The position numbers and the translations under genes are program-made. Shown here one piece after another: positions 31,431 through 43,054 of a DNA stretch of 64,000 bases. Every line of letters begins with the position of its first letter. Position 1 is the stretch's first letter. The stretch is taken from assembly GCA_006384855.1 (NCBI GenBank), contig VCJN01003309.1, forward strand, positions 186,001-250,000, in the 5' to 3' direction. Source of the stretch: Tetraselmis striata (taxonomy: Eukaryota; Chlorophyta; Chlorodendrophyceae; Chlorodendrales; Chlorodendraceae). The notes under the pieces are model-generated. The model searched no databases, was not told the origin of the DNA, and saw only the letters and a list, made by a program, of their open reading frames with translations.

Positions 31431-32579
31431 ATGGGCCGTCTAATAGGCAACGCGGCCGAGGTGCACCAGGCCCGGACGGCGCTGTCACGGGCGATTCGGC
31501 TACTGTCCATTTCCGCGCCTGAGCCGGAGCTCGCAGCTATATTCCTGCAGCGCACCATTCGGCACCGCCGCCGCCTGCGTCGCCTCATGCGCCCCGTATC
31601 CCGAGCCTGGCCGTCCCACCTCAACCGGCTAAACATTGACCTCGCCGTAGAGCGCGTTGACGAGGCGCTCTTTCAAGACACGTACCGGTGCCGCCCTGAG
31701 GTATTCGACCAGCTGCTGGAGCACCTGAAGATCCCTGATGTGCTTCGCTGCGAAAGTAGGCAAGGCAAGTTCACAGGAACGACCGGCTTGCTGGTTTTGC
31801 TGGCACGGCTAGGAACGGCAGGCGCTGCGCACAGCCTGGGGGCGAAGCTTCGCATGAATCCGAAGCGTATCTCGAAGATATGCACGCACATGGTGAAGTG
31901 GCTCACGCAGCGATGGGGCCACGTCGTTATGACCGGTGCGCTCGACAGCAGGCTGCCAGGATACGTGCGTGCCATCCAGCGGAAGTCGGGGGTGATGCTG
32001 CCTGTCTTCGGGTTCATCGACTGCACTTTGCGTGGATGTCGTCGTGTGAAATACAGTCAGGAAGCGATATACTCTGGACACAAGAAAAAACACGGTTTGA
32101 AATATCAAATTGTTGCTGTGCCAGACGGACTTATCACTTACCTTACAGGTCCTATCCAAGGTCGGCGTGGCGACAGCAGAATTTTAGAGGAGAGCCAGCT
32201 GGAGGATGTGCTCCGTGTGGTGCAGCAGCGCACAGGTGCAGATTATCTGATATATGGAGATGCAGCTTACGCAGAGTCTGATGTGATTATGACAGGGTAT
32301 AAAAAACATGAGCGTAGGGCAGACCCAGATAAGGATTGGCTCACAAAGAGCATGAACGGGCCCCGCACATCTGTGGAATGGGCGTTTGGGCTAGTGCAAT
32401 CTCTATTCCCATGGGTAGATGACGTGGCAGCAAACAACATAGCAGTCACCCCAGTGGGTTTGTTTTACCAGAGCGCAGTTTTGCTTACAAATTGCATTAC
32501 ATGCGCTAACAGGGGAGCAGGCAGTTTCATGTCCTACTTTAACCTGCCTCCCCCATCGCTAGCAGAATACCTTAGCTAG
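31431..32579 (+). CDS. Harbinger DDE transposase (DDE_Tnp_4)
   Basis: 382 residues from the ATG at 31431. The frame is open back to 31233, but that start lies inside the inverted repeat, so the inner ATG is preferred. The N-terminal half has a helix-turn-helix-like segment (GAKLRMNPKRISKICTHMV). The catalytic triad is visible: Asp in FGFIDCT (codon at about 32019), Asp in YGDAAYAE (about 32259) and Glu in SVEWAFG (about 32375), with the family signature YSGHKKKHGLKYQIV and GRRGDSRI between. By family it cuts and pastes the element with the help of the accessory protein. Its stop overlaps the end of the convergent accessory gene by 8 bases. No interruption is seen. Confidence 0.92.
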   Translation: MGRLIGNAAEVHQARTALSRAIRLLSISAPEPELAAIFLQRTIRHRRRLRRLMRPVSRAWPSHLNRLNIDLAVERVDEALFQDTYRCRPEVFDQLLEHLKIPDVLRCESRQGKFTGTTGLLVLLARLGTAGAAHSLGAKLRMNPKRISKICTHMVKWLTQRWGHVVMTGALDSRLPGYVRAIQRKSGVMLPVFGFIDCTLRGCRRVKYSQEAIYSGHKKKHGLKYQIVAVPDGLITYLTGPIQGRRGDSRILEESQLEDVLRVVQQRTGADYLIYGDAAYAESDVIMTGYKKHERRADPDKDWLTKSMNGPRTSVEWAFGLVQSLFPWVDDVAANNIAVTPVGLFYQSAVLLTNCITCANRGAGSFMSYFNLPPPSLAEYLS

Positions 32580-34501
32580 GCCTAGGTCTTGGCGGCGGCA
32601 GTGTTGCCTGTAATATATCACCTAGACGTGATAAAATTGCAGCTGTCTGCTTTTGGGAATTGCTTAACTCTGTGAATCCCTGCATCATCTTAGTCTGTAG
32701 TTGCTCTGAGCTGTCAATCATGCCGCGCATGCCCTGTTTCAAATCTTTAAACACCTCTGTCTGCTCCTGCCGCCTCTCCCTTTCCTCTGCCATAAATTCT
32801 CTCACTTCAATCATTTCTTGGTGCAGCTGCTCGTCCAGCTCCGCCGCCTTAGTGATTCTGGTGGTGCTGCTGCGGCTGGTGCGCTGTCGCTTGCGCCCTC
32901 CACTGCCACTGCCAGCGCCGCTCTCCCGGCATGCTTGCACAGCATCACTCCACTTTTGATTCCTCTCTGGAGTTGATGTTATGATCCTGCGCATAAGAAA
33001 CACACATTTATGTTAGGTCTATATGTGTGTGTGTGTGTGTGTGCCTGTGTGAGTATTACGTATATATCTGTGTGAGTATAATGGCTGTGTGAGTAAATAT
33101 GGGAGCGTACCTTTCATGCAGTGACCTAGATGCCGCCTCCGAAATCAGCAAGCCTACATACTTCAGCTTCTGTAGCTGCTGCTCCTGGCGCATGCCTTTG
33201 AGACGGCGCAGCTCCACCATGACGGTGTCACGGCGCTTTGCGCGGAACGCCGCCAACTCCTCCGGGCTGGTGTCCTTCCCCGGCACAGTACCTCCCTCAC
33301 CAACCTTAAGGTTGTAAGGGAAGTGGGCCAGGGACTCCAGCCTCTCCATGGTCTGCAGCATCTCCTCGCTGCCGCTGTTGCTGCTGCCGCCGCTGCCGGC
33401 CTGCTGCTGCAATATGTTGTGTGCCACCAGCACGGGCAAGTCCCTCTCCACCACCATCTCCTTCAGCTCTGTCATGTGCTGGCAGTCCATCGCGCACCAG
33501 GGCTCTGGCAGCTCTGTGTCTGCCGCTGACAGCAGTGGCAAGGTGTGGAAGGACTCACCATCACTGCAGAGCCGAAGCAGTCGCTGCTCTGTGGCTGTCA
33601 GCTCCAGCACCTGATCCAGCTCTGGCAGCTCCCCCTCATCACCTTGGGAGGGCTCCCACTCAGCCTCCTCCCCATTGCTGGGCGCGTTGCTGCGGCCCTC
33701 CGGGCGCATGCTTTCCAGAGTCTCCTTCCTGTTGCCCGTGGCGGTAGCCAGCCTGCGCAGCAGCAGAAGAAGCGAACTCGGTGGCTGCTAAACACAAAAA
33801 AAATATACAGAAACATATGTTTCTTTTATCGACGGCCAGCAGCAGGTAGCTTACCTCTCCGCTGCTCGCCCCCCCTTCTCCTTGCGGTTGTCCGCCCGGG
33901 CAGCCTTGTCGCGGTCGTTCTTCCGGTTGCTCTCCCTGGTTTCTTTCGCCGCCAGCGCCTCGTCCAGGCCGAGCAGCAGCGGGCGGTACTCCTCGACGAC
34001 CTCCACTGTGACCTCATCGGGGCACAGCGGGTCGTCCTCGTCGCACTCGGCGTCCACCCAGCCCAACAGTAGCAGATACTCGTGGATGCTGTTCCAGACT
34101 GCGTAGCCGGCCTGCCCTTTTCGCAGCGGCGAGTCGTCCCGCTGCTGTTTAAGCGCTGCCTGCCACTGGCTGTCGTTCATGGCGTCCTTGCGCGCCTCGC
34201 CAGCGCGCCAGGTCTCCACCATCTGCTGCAGCCGCTGCAGCAGCGACCGCCCCGAAGGGAGCTCCTCCGTGTGCGGAGGGCAGTCTTCCTTGAGCGCGTC
34301 GTACAGGCGAGCCTCCATAGCTAGCTTCTTGCCGTGTGGGTTGGTGTCGCGCCAGTGCGCAGCAACCTTGGCACGATCCGCGGCGGTCAGCAGCGCCGCG
34401 ATCCACAGGACGTCCGACTGCCAACGCCGTTTCCACACGTGGGACGCACCCTGAGCGCTCTCCTTCTTTACGTCTGCCGTCTCCTGAGTGGATTCCGCCA
34501 T
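32572..34501 (-). CDS. Harbinger accessory (Myb/SANT-like) protein, three exons
   Basis: Exons 34501-33855, 33776-33111 and 32986-32572 give 575 residues, both junctions in phase 2. I chose MAESTQETADVKKE over an in-frame ATG 51 codons upstream because that leader is Pro-rich and close to the terminal repeat. The N-terminal ~60 residues (HVWKRRWQSDVLWIAALLTA, then WRDTNPHGKK) resemble the Myb/trihelix-like domain of Harbinger second proteins. An acidic middle is followed by Arg/Lys-rich linkers, and the last exon is a long coiled coil (MIEVREFMAEERERRQEQTE, then LSNSQKQTAAILSRLGDI). In the family this protein binds the transposase and the ends and brings it into the nucleus. The link to Myb is by position and pattern, not a full motif match. 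Intron 1 is only 78 bases. Confidence 0.75.
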
Positions 34502-34764
34502 GGTGGTGCCGGGTTTTGCTGCGGTGACTGGGGGAGAGGCGGGGAGCTGCGAGCAGTTTTGAAATGGCGCAGGCGCCGGCGGAGTCCCGGCAGGTGGTGA
34601 CCGGGTACGGGATCCACCCGTACCCGTATCCGCGACTACCCAGATCACGGTCAAACTCAGACGTTGCAGAAGTAGTCGCTCGTTGCAGTTTCAGCCAAAA
34701 TGCAACGCCGCGAGCGTTGCATTTTGGTGCGTACGCGGGCGTACGGCTGACGTGTACCGCGTAT

Positions 34765-34803
34765 CGTTGCAATATGGCGTTGCAATTTGACGCGGGAACC
34801 CCC
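34765..34803 (-). repeat. right terminal inverted repeat of the Harbinger-type element
   Basis: Perfect complement of the left end. Followed by TACTAGCC, where the interrupted LINE sequence resumes. Confidence 0.85.
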
Positions 34804-35267
34804 TACTAGCCTTAAATTAGTCTTGCAGAATGCTTCGGCAATTTGCTTGATGACTATAAAAACTGAGCATCGCCTACCCAGGGCTTTCCGTAACTGGATT
34901 GCTGACAAAACGGCCGTCGCATAGACGCTGCAAGGGTTTCACTGGTGCCAGTCCTGTCCCGGGGGCGGAAAAAGGTATCCCCTACAGGTTGCATGTACCT
35001 GTACCCTTAACCGCGCCGTATGGTAGCTTCGTAGGCTCAGTTTAGATAGGTAGGTAGCAGACACATTATTTAGCGAAAACTCAAATATAAATATAAACTA
35101 CCGCACCGGTGAGGAACCTAATCCTGATATTGATACATGCCCGATTACACGGTTTTATTGTGCGGGTACTGCCGCGCCGCGGCGGCGCTGACCGAGCGGC
35201 TGCTGCCCACTGCTTCCCACTGGGCAGAACTGGTCATTCCCACATCTGCGGTGATAAGCTGCCAAAA

Positions 35268-38200
35268 GTGGTGCCAGTCCTGTCCCGGGGACGGAAAAAA
35301 ACTGCCAAAAGCGCTTCCCAAAATAACATGGGCAAAGTGGTCAGCTACCCGTAGTACGGCAGCCGGGTGCAGCCGTCATAGTGACGGGGGTTCGCCCTTG
35401 GACGGTTGGGCACTTGGCTGAGGGCGCTGGGGCGTCCCTGCGTCGTGTGTGTTGTTGGGGGGACCCGTCGCCACTACCTGCCTTTTGGAGCCGCGTCGAT
35501 CGGGCGTTTAATGGCCGGCCCTTGGCCATTCCGAAGATCGATCGTGTGTTGCAGCGGGATGGGCTAGTGCGCTTTGATGTGTATTATACCCAAGGGCAGG
35601 GTGCGCATGTCCGCGAGCGTTTACAACGTTTTGCATGTCGGTGGGGGTGGTACTTGCGGGAATACCGCTCGTACTGGGATCGCCACGCCGCCCGCCCTCC
35701 CCCTCCCTCCCACCCCTTGCCCTTTCCCCTCCCTCCCATGCCCGCCCACCTGTGCGTTGCGACGCTTAATGTGAATGGGTTGTCTTCTAAGGTGGAGGAT
35801 GTTGGCGCGTTGCTGATCGAGCGATCTGTAGATGTTCTGCTCGTTCAGGAGACCACGGTTAGGGCGACCGATATGCGAGTGCGTTTTAATGGGTACTCTG
35901 ACTACTATTCGTTCGGGGACCGCGTTGCATCGGAACGTGGGTGTTGTGTGTTAGTCCGGTCGCCGTACCGGGCGCGGGCAGTCGGCGCGCCCTACCCATG
36001 TTGGACATGTGTCCGGGTGGGGGGAGGTTGCAGTGACTCCGCGGCCACTATATTCATCTCGGCCTATTTGCCCACCGGCTCACAGGGGGAACCGTATCGG
36101 GACCGCCTGCGCGAAGAGTTGGCGCGGCTTCGTACGAGTTATCCGAGGGATATGATCGTGGTGGGGGGGGATTGGAACATGGATGAAAGGGAGTTGACGG
36201 CTCTACTCAGGCGTTGGCGGTGCCTTCCCGGCGGTAAGCCCATGTGGCCGCGGGATGCATCGGCGCGCGAACGGGGTACTTGCCGGAGGGGCAGCTGCCG
36301 CGTTCTCGACCACTTCATCGCATGGCCTCCCACCACAGCCCCCCCCCCTCTCTCGCCCTCGGCATGGGTGGACTACTCTTGGGACACCTCCGATCACTTC
36401 CCTGTCCTGTCTTCTTTCCCCATGGGCGCCATCCGTGAGGATGCTTGTCCACCTCCCCTGCATGAACGCATGTCTGCAAGGTCCATTCCCAAACCGGCCC
36501 ACGGTGACTCTCCCTCTGAATGGCCCAAGCCGTTCCACGATTTTGTCACCGCTAATCCGTTCGCGGTGCTCACCCCTCTAGATGACCCACCTGTAGACGG
36601 CGGGCCCTCGGGAGGGGGGGGATCCCTAGACACCGGCGCCGATCACTTTATTCAAGCAATATGGCCGGCGGCGCGTGGGGTAGGGGCTGTTACCAAGCCC
36701 AGGCGTCGTGGCCTAGGGCCGCCGCTCCAACGGTCTATCCTAGGTGCGATTAATCGTCGGCGCATGGCCGTTATGGCGTGCCGGGGGACTAGGGGCCCTC
36801 GGGATGCCGCCCTAGCGTCGCCACATTATGCTGCTGCACGGCATAGGGTCCGGACACTAGTACGTAATAACCGCCGCCGCCAGAGGGAGCGGGCCGTGCT
36901 AAAAGCGGTTCAGGATTTTAAGAAGGGTGGTGGGAGACGGGAGTTCTGGAAGTGGGCGCGCTCTCTCCGTGAGGGGCAGGGTTCATTCGAGGGCGCGAAC
37001 GACCAGCCAGTACGCGATCCGGTATCGGGGGTACTTCATACCGAGCCGGGCGAAATCAATGCGTGCTGGGCGCGGCACTATCGGGAGCTGCTGCGTGACC
37101 CCCACCCCCTAGCACAACGGGTTGCGATATACCGTGCGGCGTGGGAACACCGCCACGGTACATCCCCACCCATTGCCCCCGCACTAAACGGGATTAATGG
37201 GCATATAACATGGGAGGAACTAGTCAAGGCTCTTAGGCGTTTAAAAAGTAATAAGGCCCAGGGGCAGGATGGGATCACTGCAGAGGCTTTAAAATTGGCG
37301 ATATACGCCCCGAATAGCCATTTTGGAAAGGCATTGCTGGCCATAATTAACGGGATATGGACTAAGAACTATATCCCCCAGCAGTGGCGTAGCTCGGCCA
37401 TAGTATCGGTGCCCAAGAAAGGCGACGCGACCGTTATGGACAATTATAGGGGTATTTCGATTATGGGTGCCGCTATGAAACTCCTTATGACCGTCATTTC
37501 CCAACGCTTGCAAGACGTCTGCCAAGCTAAAGGGATAATCCGCCGTTGGCAAGCGGGTTTTATGCGGAATGAGGAGGGCCCCATGCAAGTCGCCAGCTTG
37601 TTCGATATCGCGGCTCGTCGCCAAGCGGAAGGTCTACCCACCTACGCGGGTTTTATTGACTTTAGGAAGGCATATGACACCGTACCTCATGAGCTTTAAT
37701 TACTAAAACTACAAGCCATAGGAGTTACGGGTCATATGCTTGCCTTCATTAAAACTTTATACAAGGATAGTATGGTACGGGTCAAGACAGGGGTGGCCCC
37801 GGGAACACTATCAGACCCCATACCCATAGAGCGTGGCCTCCGACAGGGATGCCCCGCTTCCCCCATCCTATTCAACATATTTATTAACGATATATTCGAT
37901 GGGGTAGAACATCTAGGGTGTGATGTACCAGGGTGCACTGACACATTAGCGGCAAGGCAACCACTACGGGTGCCAGGTCAGTTATACGCGGACGACGCTG
38001 TTGGTATCACAGGTTCGTTCGATAACCTGCATGCCATGTTCGCCCACTTCTCGCAGTGGGCGGAGGACCATTTTATGGGGTTTGGGGTACTTAAGTGTGG
38101 GGTGATGGCATTAGGCCGATATTCCGACGAGACCGCGTTACGCGAACAAGCTGCCCGATGGCAGCTTGGGGGGGAACGGGTACCGGTTGTAAATGAATAT

Positions 38201-39609
38201 AGGTACTTGGTACGGTCATTAAGTCGGATTTAGGTATGCAACACATAGTAGACGACCGGGTTAAGAAGGGTACGTAAACGCGCTATTGAGGCGCTCGATT
38301 CGGTATTAGTCGGTGGACGGGACATAATTCCTATTAATGTGCGTGTGTCGGTTTTTAAAACCTGTGTACTGCCGGTTTTAACTTATGGGTAATGGATAGA
38401 ACTAGCGGCGCAAATAAATTACAAACCGTACTCAATCAGTGCTTGCGTTGCCTCATTGGGGTAGGTAAAAACTCCCCTGGGGTGGCCACTGCACCGATGA
38501 TGCGGGAATTGGATATTGCGCCCATAGAGGCTACGGCCGCTGCGGCACGGGCTCGGGCGTTCCTTAAAGCATCCGACTTGAATACATGTATAACCCATTT
38601 AGTAGATCAGCCAAGTCGGGCGCGCCCTAACACGTGGACGTCGGGGACTGTGCGGTGGTTAGATCGACTAGCTAGGGCGAACGTAGGGCTAGCTGAGGGG
38701 CGCACCTTCCACTTGAGTGGAGGTCACTAGCCGCGCGCGATGCCGCTAAACTAGTAAAGGCATCGGTGTGGGCGCGTTACGAATCGTCGGTATCGTTAGC
38801 ACGCAATAACACCTGGGGAATATATGTCCAGGCGTCCTATGCGTCAAACCCGTTGCCACAGTACGGTGTGGGTGTCCCCGCGGGGGTTGTGGCCGGGTTG
38901 CACATTATGATACAATTACGCACCCGAGTATTTCCCACTGCCCGCCGATTGGCCCGGATTCATGCCATGCCTGAGCGGTTCCTTGAACACTGCCTTGCAT
39001 GTGGCGGAGGTGAATCTGAGACTATCGAACATAATATTATGTTGGTGGAGTGCCCGCGGTGGGGGTATCACCGTCATAATTTTGGGTTGTTAGTTCCGGA
39101 GTTCAGGGATTTTATTAGTAGTCAGGTTAGTGCGTCAACGCCTGAGGACTTAACTGCCTTTATTTTGGGCGGGGTCCCCCCCTCCCTTCACGGCGCCCTG
39201 GATTTTACTGGGAATGGGAAAATTTTCCAGCTATGGGGTCGGGCCCTCCCTCACATTGCTTTTTTTGTTGCACATGTATCGCACTCCCGAAATGCTTTGC
39301 TCCGCGGGTTGGGGCTTGCCCCAACTCGCATTACTCGAATGGGCCGACGCCCAAACGGGTAGGGCGGACCTTTCGTGGTCAGTGCCGGGTATTTTGATGG
39401 CAGTGTTTTAGACGGTGATCCAACAGTGTTGGAAATTCCGTCACTGGCCTCCAATTCGTCTTGCGAAATGCTTCGGCAATTTGCTTGATGACTATAACGG
39501 AGCGTCTCCTACCCAGGGCTTTCCGTAACTGGATTGCTGCCTAAACGGCCGTCGTAGAGACGCTGCAAGGGTTTCACTGGTGCCAGTCCTGTCCCGGGGG
39601 CGGGAAAAA
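35268..39609 (+). mobile_element. APE-type LINE (L1-like layout), near full length
   Basis: Contains apurinic endonuclease, RT and C-terminal zinc knuckle, then a 3' UTR ending CACTGGTGCCAGTCCTGTCC, CGGGGGCGGG and A(8). Two other 3' fragments of the family lie in the window. It sits directly downstream of the split fragment ending at 34975. The 5' edge is uncertain: ORF1 seems to be represented only by its last part. Confidence 0.8.
35381..39363 (+). pseudogene. endonuclease / reverse transcriptase ORF of the APE-type LINE
   Basis: 35381-37699 is open for 772 codons, then an in-frame TAA (37697-37699) is followed by the same frame to 38233, and the rest is split over two further frames (38392-38730 and 38766-39362). 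The first ~110 residues resemble an ORF1 end (VRFDVYYTQGQGAHVRERLQ). The APE domain has ATLNVNG, VQET, GGDWNMD and TSDHFPV with all catalytic residues. The RT has FIDFRKAYDTVPHEL (motif A), GLRQGCPASPILFN (B) and LYADDAVG (C). A zinc knuckle (CLACGGG, EHNIMLVEC) is near the end. The RT core itself crosses the stop, so this copy is probably dead, with about three or four breaks. Confidence 0.85.
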
Positions 39610-40025
39610 AAACGGCAGCCGCGCGTCCGCCCCCCCCCCCCCCCCCCCCCCGCGCCCTCGCCGGCGCGCCCGAGCGCGGATGTTGCTTTACGGCAGCGCA
39701 GCGCGCGCGCATGCCGCCAGAAATATCGCCAACCGCCCCGCCCGGGCCCGCGCCCGCCACGCCCGCTCCGATGCTTGATTTTTTATTTACATCGGGGCTT
39801 TCACAAAAACGCACTACAAAGAGAACTAAGAGCAATTATGAGAGGTTGCCAGCAAAAGAGATACTTAAGCCTGAAAACAAGGTCGAACAGGAGGACAGGG
39901 AGCCAATAGACAAAAAGGAGCCAAGGGAACCACGAAGTCACTTAGCTGCCAGAAACTCCAAGAACCCCCGCCCCGGGGTAGGCTATCAGGCACGGCGAGG
40001 ACGCTTGCAGCCAATGACCCGGGTC
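39610..40025. other. spacer with C-run
   Basis: A 20-base C-run near 39631-39651 is followed by GC-rich then AT-richer DNA. An open frame at 39711-40124 is basic and low in complexity (EREPIDKKEPREPRSH type); it could be a short coding exon but has no recognisable motif. Confidence 0.3.
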
Positions 40026-42690
40026 ATAGCAACACATGCCGACGAACGACGCGACGCGGGCGCAGGAGCACCATCACGTGCCACACGTGCGGCCGCGACC
40101 CCGCCAAGAACATTGTCTGCATGAGCCATGTTGATGAGCAAGGAGAAACGGCGGCGCCACGATGCTTGAGCTACGCGATATTTCTAGTCGGTGGTACCGA
40201 TATGCCAAAGACGACGACGCCGACGGGCCGGATAGTAGGCGCCCGGTAATATGTATCATACGCAATCCTGGCGGCGGCGAGTGCGGCAAGGAGGTAACCC
40301 CCGCCCGCCCGCCCGCCCCACCTCCTGCGGCTGGGCGCATGGCGGCGTTACGGCGTAGAGTAGGGTTATCGCGCCCTCCCTCCCTCCAACCCTTAACGTC
40401 TACACGACGACTGCACGCTCCATCGATGCTACCCGTCTCGTGCTGATGTCACAGCCTACACCTCTACTACTACCCGCGTTGTTGGTGCGCACACGTGTGC
40501 TCACTTGTGCCTGGCCGGCTGCACAGATGACGCGCAAAGGCAGGCTGCTGCGCCATGTTGCGGCGGCGCATCCCCACGTATAGCCTCGACCAGTCACAAG
40601 CCTTCCACGCTGGGGCTACAGCAGCCACGGAGCCACAGCAGGAGCCTGCCCGGACGACCAGTGGGGGTGCTGCCCCGCATGCTGGTGAGTAGCGCCAGCC
40701 GCCTCCCACAGGCTACCGCGCCCCACGCAGCCACTCACAGCCGCCCACAGCCAGGCGCGAAGATGCACAAGCCCCAATGGCAAGCCGTACTCAGCCCACC
40801 ACCCTGCACCGGACGGATGCTCTTGCATTACCGTCACTGGTCTCTACGCGGCCCTTTGGGCAGCAGGTGCCCCCCCCCCTTCCCGCCCCACCACACTGCC
40901 CCCCCCCCCCCCCCCCCCCCCGCCCGGCCTCCCCCTCTCTAACTAATGCCCTCCTTTGTAAGGGCACACCGTTGCTTGCCGCACACAATATTGCTCAGGT
41001 TCCCTGAACATGCGCTTGCTCACGGGCCCACAGATCCGCCAGGTCATGGATGTTGTGATAAGAGGCAACGCCACGGCAGGTGTGATTCCGTCCGCTGATG
41101 CCATTGCCGAAGAGGTACACCGATGCGCACAGGAGGTCAAAAATAAGCAAAATGTTGGCGTTGCTGGTACCTCTCATGGTAATCTAGCTGGTTGCCGCAC
41201 AATTCCTGCAATTATGCGGGCGGCTGGGCTAGAGTAAATAACTATTGAGGGAATAGAGTATGCGGTATGCCCTGCATGCAATGAGCATGCCTCCAATCCC
41301 AGGAGGGGGCTTTTCAAACGAGCTCGGGGTAGGGTGCGTAACTTTAGGAAGGCCGTTACGAAACATTTCGGTACCAGCATCCACCTAGGCAATATCCAAC
41401 GGAAGACCGAAGCAAGTACAAAGACGGCAGAAGCGCATTGGTGTCAACTTGGCTCAGCTGGCAACGCAAACCCTCCGTGAGGGCTCCTCCTATATGTAGT
41501 TTGAGAACAAGGTGGTTGATATGCACCTGGCTGCTGCGCTCATACGACTTTGTGGGCAGAGTGGTGATTCTTTATTGCCTTCTCCATACGTGCATGGAGC
41601 TTAGCCTCGAAATGCAGAAGGTCAACGTGCTACCGTGGGAAATGTACGACTCCCAGCAGCATCTTCTACACCGGCTTCACACAGTTGAAATCACATTGTG
41701 TGAGGGCACAGCTGCTCAGCGAAGGCGGGCTAGGGATATCTTTCCCCGGTCCGCTATGCCGGCGATGCACGCATATGCTGACCCAACAGGGCAGATCACT
41801 AGATCCAGGATAACTATGCTCTCCAGTGCTGCATTCATGGGTATCCCCCTCAAGATGTCACAGGAAGACTATACTGACCCCGAGACAGGCGACACAAACA
41901 CTGAATCTGAGGCTATCATCCAAGCGCTGCTTAGCCTGGGCTATCAGGGCATCTGATTGGGCGGCGGCTGCTCATCATTGGTACAAAGCCCCTTTTTTGG
42001 ACGACCAGCACGGCCTGATTGTCGATGCAAGGAAGTGCATGGACTTGCACCGCTTCGCCGTCCGTGACCTTCAATGGGTGAACAATGTGGACAACTTCCG
42101 ATCAGCCATGGATACTATGATCAGGAATTCCCTGAGCCATATTTTTACCAAGTTGAGGGAGGGCAGTGGCATCCAGTTGCCAGAGTTTGAGGAGTGCATG
42201 CAACAAGCACTTGTTTAGGCATGCGTGTTCCAGCTCGAGGTCCAGGAGCATTACGCGGATGGCTTGGACGTCCGCCGGCTTCACCACTGGCACAAGCTTG
42301 GGCCTGGTGACGAGCTCAAGATCCAGTCGGGCACTGTCATCCAGAAGGATGTGCTCACTAAATCACACTACTGCGATGGCAGAAAGGGCGTTGTCTTCAT
42401 GTAACAACATATGGCCCTGAAACCATGTGCGAGGCTGTAGTAGAGGGTATGTGCTCAGTGATAGCAAAGCATGATGTGCCGGGGAGGGGGCTGCACTTTT
42501 CTAGGTACGCAGCAGACTGAGGGAGTTATTGCATGGTCACTGGCCCCCGGTACCACTGCAAAACCCTTTCTTATTGAATCTGTAGACATAATGTTTGGGT
42601 ATAGGAGGGGTCTTGTTGAGGATGACAGCCCAGATGTGAAAGCCAAAAAGAAACGATGGAGGTTTTGGCATGTAGACAAAAAGTGAAGGC
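40026..42690 (+). pseudogene. decayed gene-like region of unknown family
   Basis: Protein-like segments follow one another on the + strand in shifting frames: a CxxC stretch (TITCHTCGRDPAKNIVCMSH) near 40070; MRLLTGPQIRQVMDVVIRGN at 41010; a CxxC stretch (GIEYAVCPACNEHASNPRRG) near 41260; KVNVLPWEMYDSQQHLLHRL near 41620; SRITMLSSAAFMGIPLKMSQ near 41810; FLDDQHGLIVDARKCMDLHR near 42000; and PGTTAKPFLIESVDIMFGYR near 42560. The series looks like one long ORF that has broken in several places. I do not recognise the family; a mobile or virus-derived origin is possible and it is treated as a fossil. C-runs lie near 40900. Confidence 0.4.
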
Positions 42691-43054
42691 TTAGGAAAGT
42701 GAGAGTTTCCAAGACCGTTAATAGGAATTGAAAGAGCGGGCAAAATTCAGGTTCATGCATGGAGACGGCGTAGTGCCGTAGTCAATGTGTAATTATATGA
42801 GTTTTGATACCTGATGACCTAGAGGCGCTGCCATGTCAACTAGTAAAATGACTAAAAATAGGTGATCGCTATAATGGAAACACCGTTACTTTAATGACAA
42901 ATCAAAAAAACATTGGGGGGAGGGCCCGGGATGGCCCTTCCCGCCCCAGACCCCCCACCCTTCGGGGGGGGGGGGGGGGGGGGGGGGGCTAGTGGGCAGC
43001 TCCACAAGCCGGGCTTTAACGCCGGGTCCACAAGCCGGGCTTTAACGCCTGTTT

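Larger units (their letters stand above)
31202..34803. mobile_element. PIF/Harbinger-type DNA transposon, whole-looking
   Basis: Perfect 39-bp terminal inverted repeats begin GGGGGTTCCCGCGTCAAATT (31202-31240, complement at 34765-34803). The target is the 3' UTR of a LINE fragment. CTA flanks both sides (31199-31201 and 34806-34808), consistent with the 3-bp duplication of this superfamily, although two extra bases (TA) on the right leave the exact edge ambiguous by 1-2 bases. Inside are a DDE transposase (+) and a convergent three-exon accessory gene (-), the standard two-gene layout. Both frames are open, so the copy looks whole. Confidence 0.88.
31083..34975 (+). mobile_element. 3' fragment of the APE-type LINE, split by a DNA transposon
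   Basis: 31083-31201 matches the LINE 3' region at 39331-39450 (GGCCGACGCCCAAACGGGTA), and 34806-34975 continues it (CAGAATGCTTCGGCAATTTG, then TCACTGGTGCCAGTCCTGTC with a short A tail). The whole Harbinger element lies between. The fragment is 5'-truncated and older than the transposon it contains. A further ~35-base scrap of the same 3' end lies at 35268-35300. Confidence 0.8.

Noticed and set aside
33545-34072. Plus-strand ORFs opposite the Harbinger accessory gene
   Set aside because: Antisense shadow; the minus strand gives phase-consistent exons and a coiled coil.
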